From assembly GCA_000277445.1 (NCBI GenBank), contig AJWJ01000173.1, positions 1-41,496 on the forward strand: DNA of 41,496 nt. The letters are read 5' to 3'. Origin of the DNA: Polysphondylium violaceum. Its lineage: Eukaryota; Evosea; Eumycetozoa; Dictyosteliales; Dictyosteliaceae. Below are positions 8,945 through 19,055 of this stretch, in pieces. Numbering within the stretch: the first letter of the stretch is position 1; each line of letters starts with the position of its first letter. The notes under the pieces were generated by a model. The model was not told the DNA's origin. It ran no database searches and worked only from the letters and a program-made list of their open reading frames with translations. The position numbers and the translations under genes were made by a program.

Positions 8945-11151
8945 TATAAATTTCTAAATCCTCTTTGTAATTGATTTAGCTTCCTCTCTTCTTCAAGTAA
9001 TTTAAGATCACTGATCCACAACTCCTTGGTTTTCTCTGAATCTGCTTCAAATGTAAATATTAATGGTGATTTCCCTTCTGGATCTGATATAAATCTAAAT
9101 TTCGTTGGACCTATTTTTACATATTAATATTATGAATTAATAAATTGTATAAAAAATACATACTACCTTGGATTTCTTTAAATTCACTATTTTCTAAATC
9201 AATACCAACTAAAAATTCCATTTTTTTAGATTTTCTAATAAAAGTTGGAGCTTTGGCTAAGATAACTAAATCGTTGAAAAGATAAACCATAAATGTACCA
9301 TTCCATTTCTTGTGAGTACATTGAGTTTCCAATACACCTTCTCTTATCCATCTTCTAGATGATTTCAATAGTGAGTTCTAAATAATAGAATAACAAAGTA
9401 TGAGCATATATATTTTTTGAATCAATTTAAAACAATAAATTTATACATACTGGAGCACCTTTTAATTCTTGAGAAATTGTTACAACTCTATCTTTGTTTT
9501 CAGATAACTTCTTGTTATTGTTGATGAGTACATTGATTTCATGAATCGATTGATAGGCTTCTTTTAGATTTTGATAATCATAATGAGATGGACTTGTATT
9601 TTTTAAAATCTCTCTAAATAACAACTCATAACGAGGAATACGTTGAACAGGCATAATTAAAAGACTTCTAATATCCAAAGAGTATTTGTAGCTATCTTGC
9701 AAATTTTTGAATAACTTGGGGTGTTTATCTTCAATCTTTTTCAATTCATCTATTGCACGATCATAGTTGTTGATATAGACAATATACATTTTCATTTCTT
9801 TTGACTTTTCGATATACAATTCGCCAATGTTTTGTTGTTCCTCTGGTAAGGTGAATCTATACTTTAGCTTGATTAAAAGGTCTTTACTAACAACCAATAA
9901 TGGTTCAATATTACTAAACAAGGTGGATATATCAGACTGGGTGAGATTCAATTCGTTCATTTGATTTTCCATTGGTATCTTGTAATATAGAATCAACTTT
10001 TCCAAAGAATCAGAATAGCTTTCTTCAGTGGATACCAGTTCATTCAAGCTTTTCATTCTATTTCTTGATTGGATATCTTTATCACCAGTGGCAGTAGTGG
10101 CATTGACAGTTTGATTGATAAACATAGGATGTGTTTTAACAGTAGGTGTTGAAGGTGATCTTGTGAGAGCATTTTGTTGAGATTTACCAACGCTAGATTT
10201 TTTCACTGGAATAGGGGTTGGATTTTTGTTTAATTCCTTTCCAGTTTGCTCAAAAAAATGATCTGGGATTTGGTCACTTGGAGCTGATTGACTAGCAATT
10301 GGTGGGGTGTTTTTATCTGGTCCAGGTGATGGATTGGAAAGTGAACTATTTCGACCAATAGGAGGTAAGGGTGGCTTGTTCATTTCTTTTGGTTCAACAT
10401 TATGTTGTTGATCAGATGGAAATTGTTGAGATTGTTGAGGATAATTTTGAGGGGGTGGTTGGTTCATGAATTGTTGGGGTGGTTGTTGTTGATTCATAAA
10501 TTGTTGGGGTGGTTGTGGTTGATTCATAAATTGTTGAGGCGGTTGTTGGTTCATAAATTGCTGTTGTTGTTGTTGTTGCATCATTTGATAGTATTCTTGT
10601 TCTTGTTGTTGATTCATAAACTGAGGTGGAGGTTGATTGTTAAATTGTTGAGGTTGTTGGTTCATAAATTCAGGTGGAGGCTGATTGATATATTGTGGGG
10701 GTTGTTGATTTGGATAATTATGTGGAAAAGATTGAGATCTAGTCAAAGGCACCCCAGATCTGGGTGGAGGAGCAGCACTAGACAAAGCAAAACCAGGACT
10801 TGGTGGAGGAAGATCATCGCAGTCAAAATTATATTTATATTTTCCAGTTTTCTTTGATACACCAGCACCATGAAGTGGATAAACTTTATAGGTCTTTGCA
10901 ACAGGATCCCAAATTACTTGAGTTCCTGGGGGAGTAGTAAATATTTGTTGTTGACTATAAGGTGATGGAGGGAGTTTAAAGGCACCCATTGGCACAGCAG
11001 TGGCAGGAATGGCATGGACAGTAGGTGGAGTATACGAACTCACTGGAACACCATTAACATAGGTTACCGACGACGAAACCCTTGTAGTTGGTGGAATGGG
11101 TGTTGGTCTAGGTCTATGATTATATCCAAAAATATGGAAACTTTCACTCAT
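8944..11151 (-). CDS. RhoGEF with DH and PH domains
   Basis: Exons 11151-9451, 9377-9164 and 9110-8944 encode 693 residues. Donors are GTATGT; the second splice (phase 1) joins EIQGS to PTKFRFI, with a second in-frame donor 3 nt upstream. Residues 1-360 are disordered, rich in Pro, Gln and Asn, with about seven imperfect copies of a PPQQFMNQ unit. The DH domain spans about 365-565. It starts SLNELVSTEESYSDSLEKL and keeps the conserved late helix LLIMPVQRIPRYELLFREIL. The PH domain spans about 570-690 (WIREGVLETQ, FNDLVILA, and a final Trp in KELWISDLKLL). It should activate a Rac-type GTPase at membranes, acting on actin, as dictyostelid DH-PH proteins do. The Pro-rich part may bind SH3 or profilin (inference). 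The target GTPase cannot be read from the sequence. The 547-bp upstream region is shared with the divergent CIA2 gene. Confidence 0.93.
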
Positions 11152-11698
11152 TTTCTTCTAAAAATATATTTAATCCAGTATTGAATATTAAGATTTATCT
11201 ATCGAGCTTGAATATTATTTTATCTATCTGTATGTATGTATTTTATTTGATTCACTGTAACTTGTTGATTAGTAATTACTAATTTTGATAATACTCCATA
11301 TAGAATAATTCAACTTGGATTCACATTGAAACCATTGGCATTCATCTCATATTTTAAAAGGACAATATAGATCTCCAAAATTCTAAAATTGTATAGAGTG
11401 TCAAATCGATATGTTTTTGCAAAAAAAATTAAAAAAAAATAAAATAAAATAAAATTAAAATTACAAAAAAGGAAATAATGTATCAGGTGTATATAATTTA
11501 CTGTTTATACTTATAAATCAATATATATTTCAAAAGAGATAAATAAAGTATTGGTATTTTAAATTTCAAAACAGATTCATGCTGCAAAAGTTTTTTAATA
11601 TTTAGAATTGTTCGAGAAGACAATGAATTTTCAAAAATTTAATATCCTCGAGAAATGATTTTTTCAAAAAATTTATTTCATTTTTATGCCTCTATGAT
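11152..11698. other. Divergent promoter region, RhoGEF and CIA2 genes
   Basis: A very A+T-rich region of 547 bp with A-runs at 11425-11470 and no open frame of note. It should carry both promoters. No specific element was recognised. Confidence 0.5.
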
Positions 11699-12318
11699 AT
11701 GAGTCAGATGATTATGAATAATACTTTGATAGATTCTATAGATGTGTTTGGTAAATTGAATCAATAAACAACAACGAATAATATGAGAATACATACTAAT
11801 CATTTCATCTCATTCTATAGATATAATAAGGTCTATCAAAGGTAATGTTCTGTTAAATGATAGGATGACTCTTTTTTATTAACTTTTGTAATATGATATA
11901 CATAGATCCAGAATTTCCCAATACATTAGAAGAACTAAATGTTGTAAACGAAGATTTGATAACAGTTGACAATTCAACAGAAAATGATTATTGTACGATA
12001 AAAATCTATTTCACACCGACTGTGCCTCATTGTCACTTAGCACCTACGATAGGACTATGTATTAGAGAGAAATTAAATTTATTGTTACCAAAGAAATCAA
12101 AGATTGAGATCCTCATCAAGCCTGGTACTCATCAAACTGAAGATACAAGTAAGTGTAAAACTAAACAAATTTCTTCCAGAGCCAATACTAATATCATAAC
12201 ATATGATAATAATAAACAAGTAAATAAACAGGTAAACGATAAAGAAAGATATATAGCTGCAATGGAGAATAAAGAAATTAAAAAACTAGTTTTAGAATGT
12301 ATTGAAGAAACAGAATAA
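11699..12318 (+). CDS. fam96A: CIA2 / FAM96A-like cytosolic Fe-S assembly factor (MIP18 family)
   Basis: Four exons, 11699-11750, 11821-11841, 11906-12148 and 12221-12318, give 137 residues. The second exon is only 21 nt, yet it is needed to rebuild DVFDIIRSIKDPEFPNTLEE, which matches the family block VFDLIRSINDPEHP-TLEEL. The last intron (72 nt, GTAAGT...CAAG) is a multiple of three with no in-frame stop. Removing it gives GTHQTED-TINKQVNDKER, the same length as human FAM96A. The conserved FTPTVPHCHLAPTIGLCIR holds the family's Cys (PHC). CIA2 proteins work with CIAO1 and MMS19 to pass Fe-S clusters to cytosolic and nuclear apoproteins. The NTLEE and NKQVNDKER wording is closer to CIA2A than CIA2B, though a lone amoebal copy might do both jobs. 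The ATG at 11699 is the first in frame with a natural family length; 11708 is an alternative. Confidence 0.93.
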
Positions 12319-12319
12319 A
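12314..12319 (+). promoter_or_regulatory. Poly(A) signal overlapping the CIA2 stop codon
   Basis: AATAAA is formed by the last codon, the TAA stop (12316-12318) and the next base. If used, it would give a very short 3' UTR. The convergent DNase II-like gene stops at 12416, only 97 bp away. Confidence 0.35.
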
Positions 12320-12415
12320 ATGTGTACAATGTAAATAGTAATAGCCAATAGCACTACTATATATCATAATTGGTGATGTATTGTAAAAAATATGATTCAT
12401 GTTGTTGAGATCCTT

Positions 12416-14791
12416 TTAATCTTTTATTTCTAGTGAAAAGTGTAGTTTAACTTTTGGTGGAATGAGATCTTCAATGAGTTCCCAAACAGATTGGTTTGTC
12501 TCTTCTTCATCAAGATCTGTATTTGGAAAGAAAGAATAGACGGGTAAATTTTGCTTTGTAACCTTAAAGGTGACATCACGAAAAGTTTGGGGTTGGGGAC
12601 CCAGCTGTCTGGCAACTTTTTTAGTCACAGAGGCAATGCGGTCAGTTCTTCGGGTCACCTGTTTAGGAGGAAGCATCTTTACTTCCTTAGCTAATGTGCT
12701 TGCCTTTGTTTGGATTTTTTGAATGAAATCTTTAGTTTTATCAACAATTTCGTCCTCAGGTATAGGTTTAACATTTTCAATCTCTTTATCTTCATCTTCT
12801 TCTCCATCAACATCATCAACATCAGCAGCAACAATATACTTATCCCCCCCCTTTAATTTAGTTAAAGCGTTATTTAAATTTTTGGAAGCAAAACAAATCT
12901 AAAGGTTAAAAAGATTTTATGTTAATAATTTATTATAAAGTAGAATATTAAACCAAACTTACAATTAGCGAAGATTTCATACTAGCTTTTTCTTGGGCAT
13001 ATAGATTCCCACCAGAAGCACAGAAATTCCAATTGGGGTGGTCAGATTTTTCAGTGAAGCCAATCTTTGAGTGTTCTTGATTTGAATTACTTAGCCATGT
13101 GAAAACTGATCCATCACCAAATTGAGGATTGATTTGTAGCTTGTGCTCCGATACCCTTGTGTTATAGGGAGCAGTTCTCCACCAAGCCCCACCTTGCTTT
13201 GTAACCCATGTTGATATTGACATTTTATGACCAGCGGCAAGGGATGGTTGATTTGTGTTGGTATCCTCGATAAGATTTTTCCAGATATCTTTTTTATTAT
13301 TTGGTCCAGCAACATTGACGGCAGTGTAAAATTTGTTCTTTATTGTTTCAAATTCGACCTCGATGTCCTTTTTGTGAAATCCTTCAGCTCTTGTAGCATA
13401 TGATGTCGGATTACCTGAAGTATCACCTGACAAATATAAATGATTTCTGAAATCATGGAATGCTTTCGTATTCCCCTGATGTTCTCTATACAAAGACGAA
13501 ACAATACCTTTGTTTGATGTGAGCGCAAGCTGACCGATTAAATCTTTAAATGAAGCTATTTAATCGTAGTTAAGAAATTAATCAAACTATAATCATACAA
13601 AAAAATTGTTTTAAAAACCACCTACCTTTGTTTTCTATCGATATACACAATAAATGTTGACTGGGTTTAACATATGTAGTGTAAATCAAAGAAAAGGGAT
13701 TCATATTTAGATATCCTAATGTACCACCAACAGCTTTCATGAGAAGAACCTCCTTTTTTTTGTTTAGACGTTCTTGATCACTTGGTGTGTCCAATTTAAC
13801 TGAACTCACGATAAATTCTTTTTCTTCATTTTCTATATTACCAATTTTTTGTAAAAGTTTAGTTCCTTGGGGATAGTATGGCATCAACTATAGATATTTG
13901 TAATGTTAGGACTTTTTAATATAAAATAAAGTATCAGATACATTACGTTTCTAACAAAAAATGGATTTTCCCAACCATAGTATGTAAAATACAAATTATC
14001 ACGTTTATCTTTAAAAAAATTAGCCGGCCCACTAAAAGCAATTGGTTCGTTTAGATATGTATGAATGCCGTCTTTTCTGTAGTTCATCATCCTGGGTAAA
14101 GTGTGTTGAAGAAAGAAACCTTTCCAATCATTTTCATTCGTCCCTCTGTTGAATGCAATAAAACCTTTTTCATGAGCACCTTGTTTATTGTAATTAAATA
14201 AATATTTATCATTACTAGTAATTATTAAAAGTATGAGTAGTAAAGTGACTTACCTTCATTATAATACTCTTGATCATCATCTTTCTTAGTTTTAAAAGGG
14301 GATTTTTCATCAAAAACAACCATTTGATTATTATAGTTTATATAACTTTTCTTTCCTTCATTTATATTTTTTCCTGTATATGGGGACATGGTTGAGCCCA
14401 ATGCACTCTTTGAAGATCTGAGATAATATCCAGTCTATTATAGTATAATTTAGCAACATTAGTTTTAATGTTTATATTACTATCATTACTATTGTTTTAA
14501 TATTACTTTAAATTCTTCTTCTTGGGATAATGAATCCATGTATAGATAATAATCACTAAAGCCACGGACCTTAATTATCAGCCTATTTATTTAGAATACT
14601 AATTAGTTTGTAGAATGGTTATAATCTTGTTGTATAATAGTTTTATCATATTACCACCAATTAACCATTTTATTTGATTCACCTGTTAAATGAATGTCTC
14701 TTTGACATGAAAAAGATTCAGTCCTTAATACCATCAGACATAATAAAAAGAATAAACAACAACCATAGTTGTATAGTGTCACTCTCTTCAT
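12416..14791 (-). CDS. Secreted DNase II-like protein with long C-terminal extension
   Basis: Seven exons: 14791-14655, 14582-14507, 14434-14254, 14179-13947, 13887-13626, 13555-12963 and 12898-12416, encoding 654 residues. All phases agree. An N-terminal hydrophobic segment (about residues 9-26) followed by FSCQRD is a signal peptide. The DNase II order is clear: NWW near the start; the first catalytic motif GAHEKGF (His134, Lys136); then FFLQHTLPRM (His157), matching LVHSVPNF of human DNase II; and late on SDHPNWNFC (His469), matching DHSKW. In that last motif the Lys of HxK is Asn471, so the second half of the active site is altered. After about residue 490 comes a 160-residue tail, first acidic then basic, not present in animal DNase II. 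The family cuts DNA in acid compartments such as phagosomes, fitting a bacterivore. Whether this copy is active is uncertain. Confidence 0.88.
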
Positions 14792-15136
14792 GTTTGTCTG
14801 TGTACGGTCTGTTTAACAATTTGTTTAAAAAAAAAAAACGACATGAATTTTAAGAGATCATTCCTTCGGTTTTTTTGAACAAAGCTCACCCAGCTAAAAA
14901 CTTTTTGGTCATCTGACACAAATTAGATATTTTCTTTTTTTTAATTTTTCAGCCAAAATCACTAAAAATAGTAAAGCCCTTTACTTACCAATTAAAGCCT
15001 ATATACCTAATTTTGATAGGTAGAACAGTTTTAGTTCTTGGATGATTTAAATGTATGAAAAGATGTCCTCTTGATTTTCTCTAGTTTTTCATTTTTTTTT
15101 TATGTCAAGCAAAATATTTAATTTTAAAATTACAAG

Positions 15137-15223
15137 CATATCCCATCAATGAGAACTCTTTGTTTGATTGAATGTTTATAGTATAGATAAACATGTGCCT
15201 TCATCGATGAGGCATGGGATATG
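15137..15223. repeat. Nested inverted repeats, possible structured RNA
   Basis: CATATCCCAT (15137-15146) and its exact reverse complement ATGGGATATG (15214-15223) could close a 67-nt loop. Inside it TGCC (15196-15199) pairs with GGCA (15211-15214), flanking the perfect 10-base palindrome TCATCGATGA (15201-15210). The two pairings overlap at 15214, so they may be alternatives. No function is assigned. Confidence 0.4.
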
Positions 15224-15250
15224 GGTTACTTCGTTGCAATTGGATGTTTC

Positions 15251-15330
15251 AGACAGGGGTTCGATTCCCCTTGTTGTTCAAAGTTGATTAATCAGCATTG
15301 ATGATATAGCTCAGTGGTAGAGCAGAAAGA
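15251..15330 (+). other. tRNA-like T-arm followed by D-arm (permuted order or relics)
   Basis: A perfect T-arm lies at 15255-15271: stem AGGGG/CCCCT around loop TTCGATT, which is also a good B box. About 40 nt later a perfect D-arm lies at 15309-15323: GCTC, loop AGTGGTA, GAGC, preceded by TA, which is a good A box (TAGCTCAGTGG). In a normal tRNA the D-arm comes first. Here the 3' half precedes the 5' half, as in permuted tRNA genes. GAAA after the D-arm (15325-15328) can pair with TTTC before the T-arm (15247-15250). GATGATA (15300-15306) can pair with TGTTGTT (15272-15278), but only with four G-U pairs. It may instead be two unrelated tRNA relics. Confidence 0.4.
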
Positions 15331-15543
15331 ATATAAAACCTGATCTGGGATCCTCATTTTTTTTAATTTTTCCATCATGTGATAGGTCAATTTCACATTG
15401 TGAAAACAATCCACGAGATGATGTGTTGAGATATAATCTTTTTTGTGGTTGGATTTGACCAAACTCATTAATTAATGAGTTGAAATTTAATCTTTTTTTT
15501 TTTTTTATTCTTTTCATTTTTCGTTGAAAAAGAATGGAGAGAA

Positions 15544-16404
15544 ATGACAAAAAATAAAGAGAATATAAAGAAAAGAAAAGAGACTACAACTGTTGTTGTT
15601 GATCATGATGATATTATCAATAACGAAGAAGAGCAAGATAGAATGGACGATGAATCAACAGATCCATTTCAAAAAATAGAAAAACTAATCACCCAATTCA
15701 ATGAAGAAGATATTGCTAGAAAACAAAGTCGACAACAAGGTAGACTATATAGGTTTTTTCAAAATAAATGGGTAAAATTAATTAGAAAGATCGTCGAAGC
15801 TGCCATATGGGTATCTTTATCTATCTATGTCGGAATTAAAACCGAGTTTAAAGATGTTGTTTTATATAGTGATCAAATTAATAGGTAATTAGCATTATTG
15901 TTATAAACGGTAATTAAGACAAGAGTAATGTAATATTAATTTACAATATAACAACACATCTAAAAGATTATGGTTTAATATAGGGTTGTTTGGATTAGTT
16001 GGTTTTAGTGTTTTATTCTTTTATAGTTGTTATTTATTTTACTTTGTTTCAGAGGAACCTGCAGATTGGGAAAAAACTCATCCAAGGGTAGTACCAATTG
16101 CAACTGTATTTTTATGTATATTTTCTATAGGGTAGGTAGTCGTAGATAAATAGAACTGCTCGATAATAAATTATTAACAACTCTATCTATATGTTTATGT
16201 TTTAGTGTTATTGTTGGTTGTTGGCCAGTATGGGGATTTTATACACCCTTTATATTGGTATTATATTTAGCAGGTGTTGCTGGTCTAATAGAATTGGTAT
16301 CATGGGGTGAATTGGCTAAAAGAGTTCAAACAGAAAATGATAAACAACAAGAGATAGAGGAAAATGAACAACAACCACAAAAAGAACAAAAAAAGAAACA
16401 ATAA
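15544..16404 (+). CDS. tmem128: TMEM128-like four-pass membrane protein
   Basis: Exons 15544-15884, 15967-16131 and 16206-16404 encode 234 residues, with phases matching at both junctions. Residues 1-70 are polar and charged. Membrane segments lie at about 84-100, 116-138, 155-175 and 180-200. The family mark is the loop and following segments: EKTHPRVVPIATVFL, then CWPVWGFYTPFILVLYLAG, close to YPALIPITT...WHVWSFFTPLLL of animal TMEM128. The C-terminal tail is Gln/Glu/Lys-rich. TMEM128 proteins are thought to sit in the ER membrane; their function is not settled. The ATG at 15544 is the first after a T-rich promoter, and an intron splits each membrane pair. Divergence is high outside the signature, so this is a family-level call. 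Confidence 0.82.
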
Positions 16405-16686
16405 TAATAATAATAAATATTATGTTACTATTTCGATCAGTACCACAATAATACTACTACTTGATTTGTAAACTACACTTTTATTATTTACAAGAAGGGA
16501 AAAAAAAACAAAACCATATTTAGATTACCAATTTGCTGATAAATATTATTATTATTTACATCAAATGGGTTTTGTCGATACCACCACCACCACTACCACT
16601 ACCACTGATTACTATATTACTATTACTAGTACTATTTAAAATAAAAACATATACAAATATTATATATATAGAAATAAATTAAATTA

Positions 16687-17730
16687 TTAAGATTTAAATA
16701 ATTTTGATGCATGATGAGCTAAATCTAAAACAAATTCATAGGTTAAAAACATAATACATGAATTTGGAACCACTCTTAATATGTGAGGACCCATGCCACC
16801 ATAGAGACCTCTTAAGCCCTCTTCTTTTGCAATGACGAGCAGACCTTGGATCACACTACGATACTTGGGTATTGCCCCAGGAGCACTTTGTTCTCTGAGT
16901 CTGGTTCTGATGACTTCGTGGGGATAGGTTGATACTGCTGCTACCAATTTTGATACACCGGCCGACATGAGATACTCGTAGGTGCTGAGCTCTGGATCCA
17001 CCTCGCCCTGCTTGAGTTTGGCCTGAATGATCTTGCTTTTAAAACCCTCGTATAAAACAAATTGAAATGCCGATTCCGAAACGCTAATCAAGGATGCTCC
17101 AAGCCCTTTGTAGAACCCGAGTGGCCCTTCTTCACGGATAATTGAGAGACAACAATGATAGAAACTACGGTATTGTGTGCCTTCATTAAAGTTTTTCAAC
17201 GATGTTTGTAACTGCATTCTCGTCTTGATCAGCCAGATGGGACCGGTGGTGATGGCCACCGCACTGCCGGCACTGATGGCACTGGTCAAGTATAATATAG
17301 GTCCGTCTTTGAATCCAAATTTATTCAATATCGACTTTGTTAAATTATATGTAGAGAAATGTATAGCTCTGGCAGGTGCTACACCAAGTAAATGTGGACC
17401 CAACCCTTTCCAAAGCCCTCTTGTTCCGTCTCTCTGGACCAAATGGTAGAGCGAGTAAAATGTGGTTGGCATAAATCTAGGTTTGTTTTGTACCAAAAGA
17501 TTGGAATTCTTTCCCTGTAACTGTGTTTTGATGACCTCCAAAGGACTTGTAACAATAACACCCATTGCTCCACCAAGTCCACCCGCTACAAAATGTAATA
17601 ATGCATTTTTTGATCTCGGTTCTTTTTTATTTATATTGTTATTATTGCTGTTGGTGTTCGAACTACTGCCACTGCTGCTACTATAGGATAGTGTAAAAAT
17701 TAAAGGAGGACTATATATTGACGTTGACAT
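16687..17730 (-). CDS. Mitochondrial pyrimidine nucleotide carrier (SLC25A33/36, Rim2 type)
   Basis: A single exon of 347 residues. After a 40-residue Ser/Asn tail come three mitochondrial carrier repeats of about 95-100 residues. Repeat 1 has VTSPLEVIKTQLQ, repeat 2 has TTGPIWLIKTRMQLQ, and repeat 3 has STYPHEVIRTRLRE. The second repeat has PIWLIK, with Trp in place of the usual acidic residue of the Px[DE]xx[KR] gate. This is a hallmark of SLC25A33, SLC25A36, yeast Rim2 and the NAD/FAD carriers. The third-repeat motif and VPNSCIMFLTYEFV near the end favour the pyrimidine-nucleotide group. The protein should exchange pyrimidine nucleotides across the inner mitochondrial membrane for mtDNA and RNA synthesis. 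It is intact and full length, and it is transcribed toward the TMEM128-like gene (stops 282 bp apart). Confidence 0.93.
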   Translation of the reverse strand: MSTSIYSPPLIFTLSYSSSSGSSSNTNSNNNNINKKEPRSKNALLHFVAGGLGGAMGVIVTSPLEVIKTQLQGKNSNLLVQNKPRFMPTTFYSLYHLVQRDGTRGLWKGLGPHLLGVAPARAIHFSTYNLTKSILNKFGFKDGPILYLTSAISAGSAVAITTGPIWLIKTRMQLQTSLKNFNEGTQYRSFYHCCLSIIREEGPLGFYKGLGASLISVSESAFQFVLYEGFKSKIIQAKLKQGEVDPELSTYEYLMSAGVSKLVAAVSTYPHEVIRTRLREQSAPGAIPKYRSVIQGLLVIAKEEGLRGLYGGMGPHILRVVPNSCIMFLTYEFVLDLAHHASKLFKS

Positions 17731-18049
17731 TATATATTTGACTGATTATCTATAAGTATAATATATAATCCTAGCTTTCATAGAATAATGGTAAATATTA
17801 ATAATGCAAACAACAAATGATGATGATTTTTAAAAAAAATTTAAAAAAATTTACTTTGCCGAAAAAAAAAAACGAGTAAAAAAAACGAGCAATCAATTCA
17901 GAATGGAAAATAGGCTTTGAAAATGATCAGCTTTTTTTTTGTTGTTGAAATCTTTTCATTTTAATCGAGTTTATTTATTTAATTATAGGGTTTTATTTTC
18001 AAAAAAAAAAGGGGCTTATTTACAGATGCTTAAAATTATATATTGATTA
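17731..18049. other. Intergenic, A+T-rich
   Basis: This holds the promoter of the carrier gene and the 3' end of the F-box/SPRY gene. It contains several A and T runs (17827-17885, 17930-17940, 18001-18010). Nothing else was seen. Confidence 0.5.
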
Positions 18050-19055
18050 TTATTCATCTAATTTAGGAAATTGAGGATTATCAATAAAAGATATACTTTG
18101 TCCACCTGTTAATAAACTAACACCTGGATAAACTGTACCTTCAACATTTGTAAAAGCAACACCTTGACACTTTCCATTATGATAAAAAGTCATAGTTTTT
18201 AAATTCATATCAACTAAAACTCCCACCACAGATCCTTGGGCAAAACCTTGAGCGTATGATACTCCATTGCCACTGTTGTAAGCTTTTCTACCATCTGCTA
18301 AATAACCCCATCCGCCATTACTCGTCAAATATGTTTGCCATATACTAAATGATTCTGGAACTAATCCAATAACTAGATGAAATCCTGTTTGATTTGCACT
18401 GTGATGTTTTTAAAAAACAGATATATTAATTAATATATAGATCAAAACAACAATATTGTTGTCTAAATTAAACTACATACTTTAGACAATTTACTTGAAA
18501 TTCCCAATAGGTTAGACCACTTTTAATTGGAAGGGTACCTCTTGCAGATTGGTAACTGCCCAAATAATCACCAGCATGAGTAATTGATTTTTTATTATTT
18601 GATAAAATCATTTTACCCATTTTATTTGAATCCCAACTACCTTTGTAAATATTAAATGATCGATAAAATGTCTTCCAATCTGAATAGAGACTCTTTGATT
18701 TTTTAATGGTCCACCCAAACTTATTAATACAAATATATTTCCACAGTTCGTCGTCATTACATATATAATTAAATAAATGATTGGTTCTTGAAACTTGCAC
18801 CAAAGATTCCACTTCCAAATACTGCATTATGTGCAACAGTATTTCAAATGGAAGACTTTGGAGCTCTCTATAGTTCCCACTTTGCTGTTGTTGGAATAAA
18901 TCATTGATATCTACGATTGCGTTCGAGGGGGGCACGACCATATGGTGGTGATGGGGTAAACTTTTATAATATTCCATTTCAAACTGATTGGCTTCATCTT
19001 GAGGCTCCTGGGATGCTATAAAAGAATATGAAGTTTCTCCATAACATAGTTCCAT
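18050..19055 (-). CDS. F-box and SPRY (B30.2) domain protein
   Basis: Exons 19055-18481 and 18398-18050 encode 307 residues. Donor GTATGT, phase 2; the junction restores FQVNCLNANQTGFHLVIGL. The F-box lies at about residues 66-112: LQSLPFEILLHIMQYLEVES, then VSRTNHLFNYICNDDELWKYI. The SPRY domain spans about 150-305 (GLTYWEFQVN, WGYLADGRKAYNSG, VGVLVDMNLKTMTFYHNGK, PGVSLLTGGQSISF). The same two-domain order occurs in animal FBXO45/FSN, which forms an unusual SCF-type E3 ligase. By analogy this should bind Skp1 through the F-box and choose targets with SPRY. Residues 1-60 contain a short His run and nothing recognised. The region upstream is strikingly G-rich on the plus strand. Confidence 0.92.

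Larger units (their letters stand above)
14792..15543. other. Intergenic region with structured and tRNA-like sequence
   Basis: The first 300 bases are the A+T-rich promoter of the DNase II-like gene. From 15137 to about 15330 the sequence is less A+T-rich and full of inverted repeats plus tRNA-like arms (listed separately). The rest, 15331-15543, is the TMEM128-like promoter with a T-run at 15492-15507. The open frame on the minus strand at 15311-15550 is not supported as a gene. Confidence 0.5.

Noticed and set aside
10402-10857. Long plus-strand frame opposite the RhoGEF
   Set aside because: It is the antisense of the Pro/Gln/Asn repeat region; Leu/Trp/Arg-rich content is typical of such shadows.
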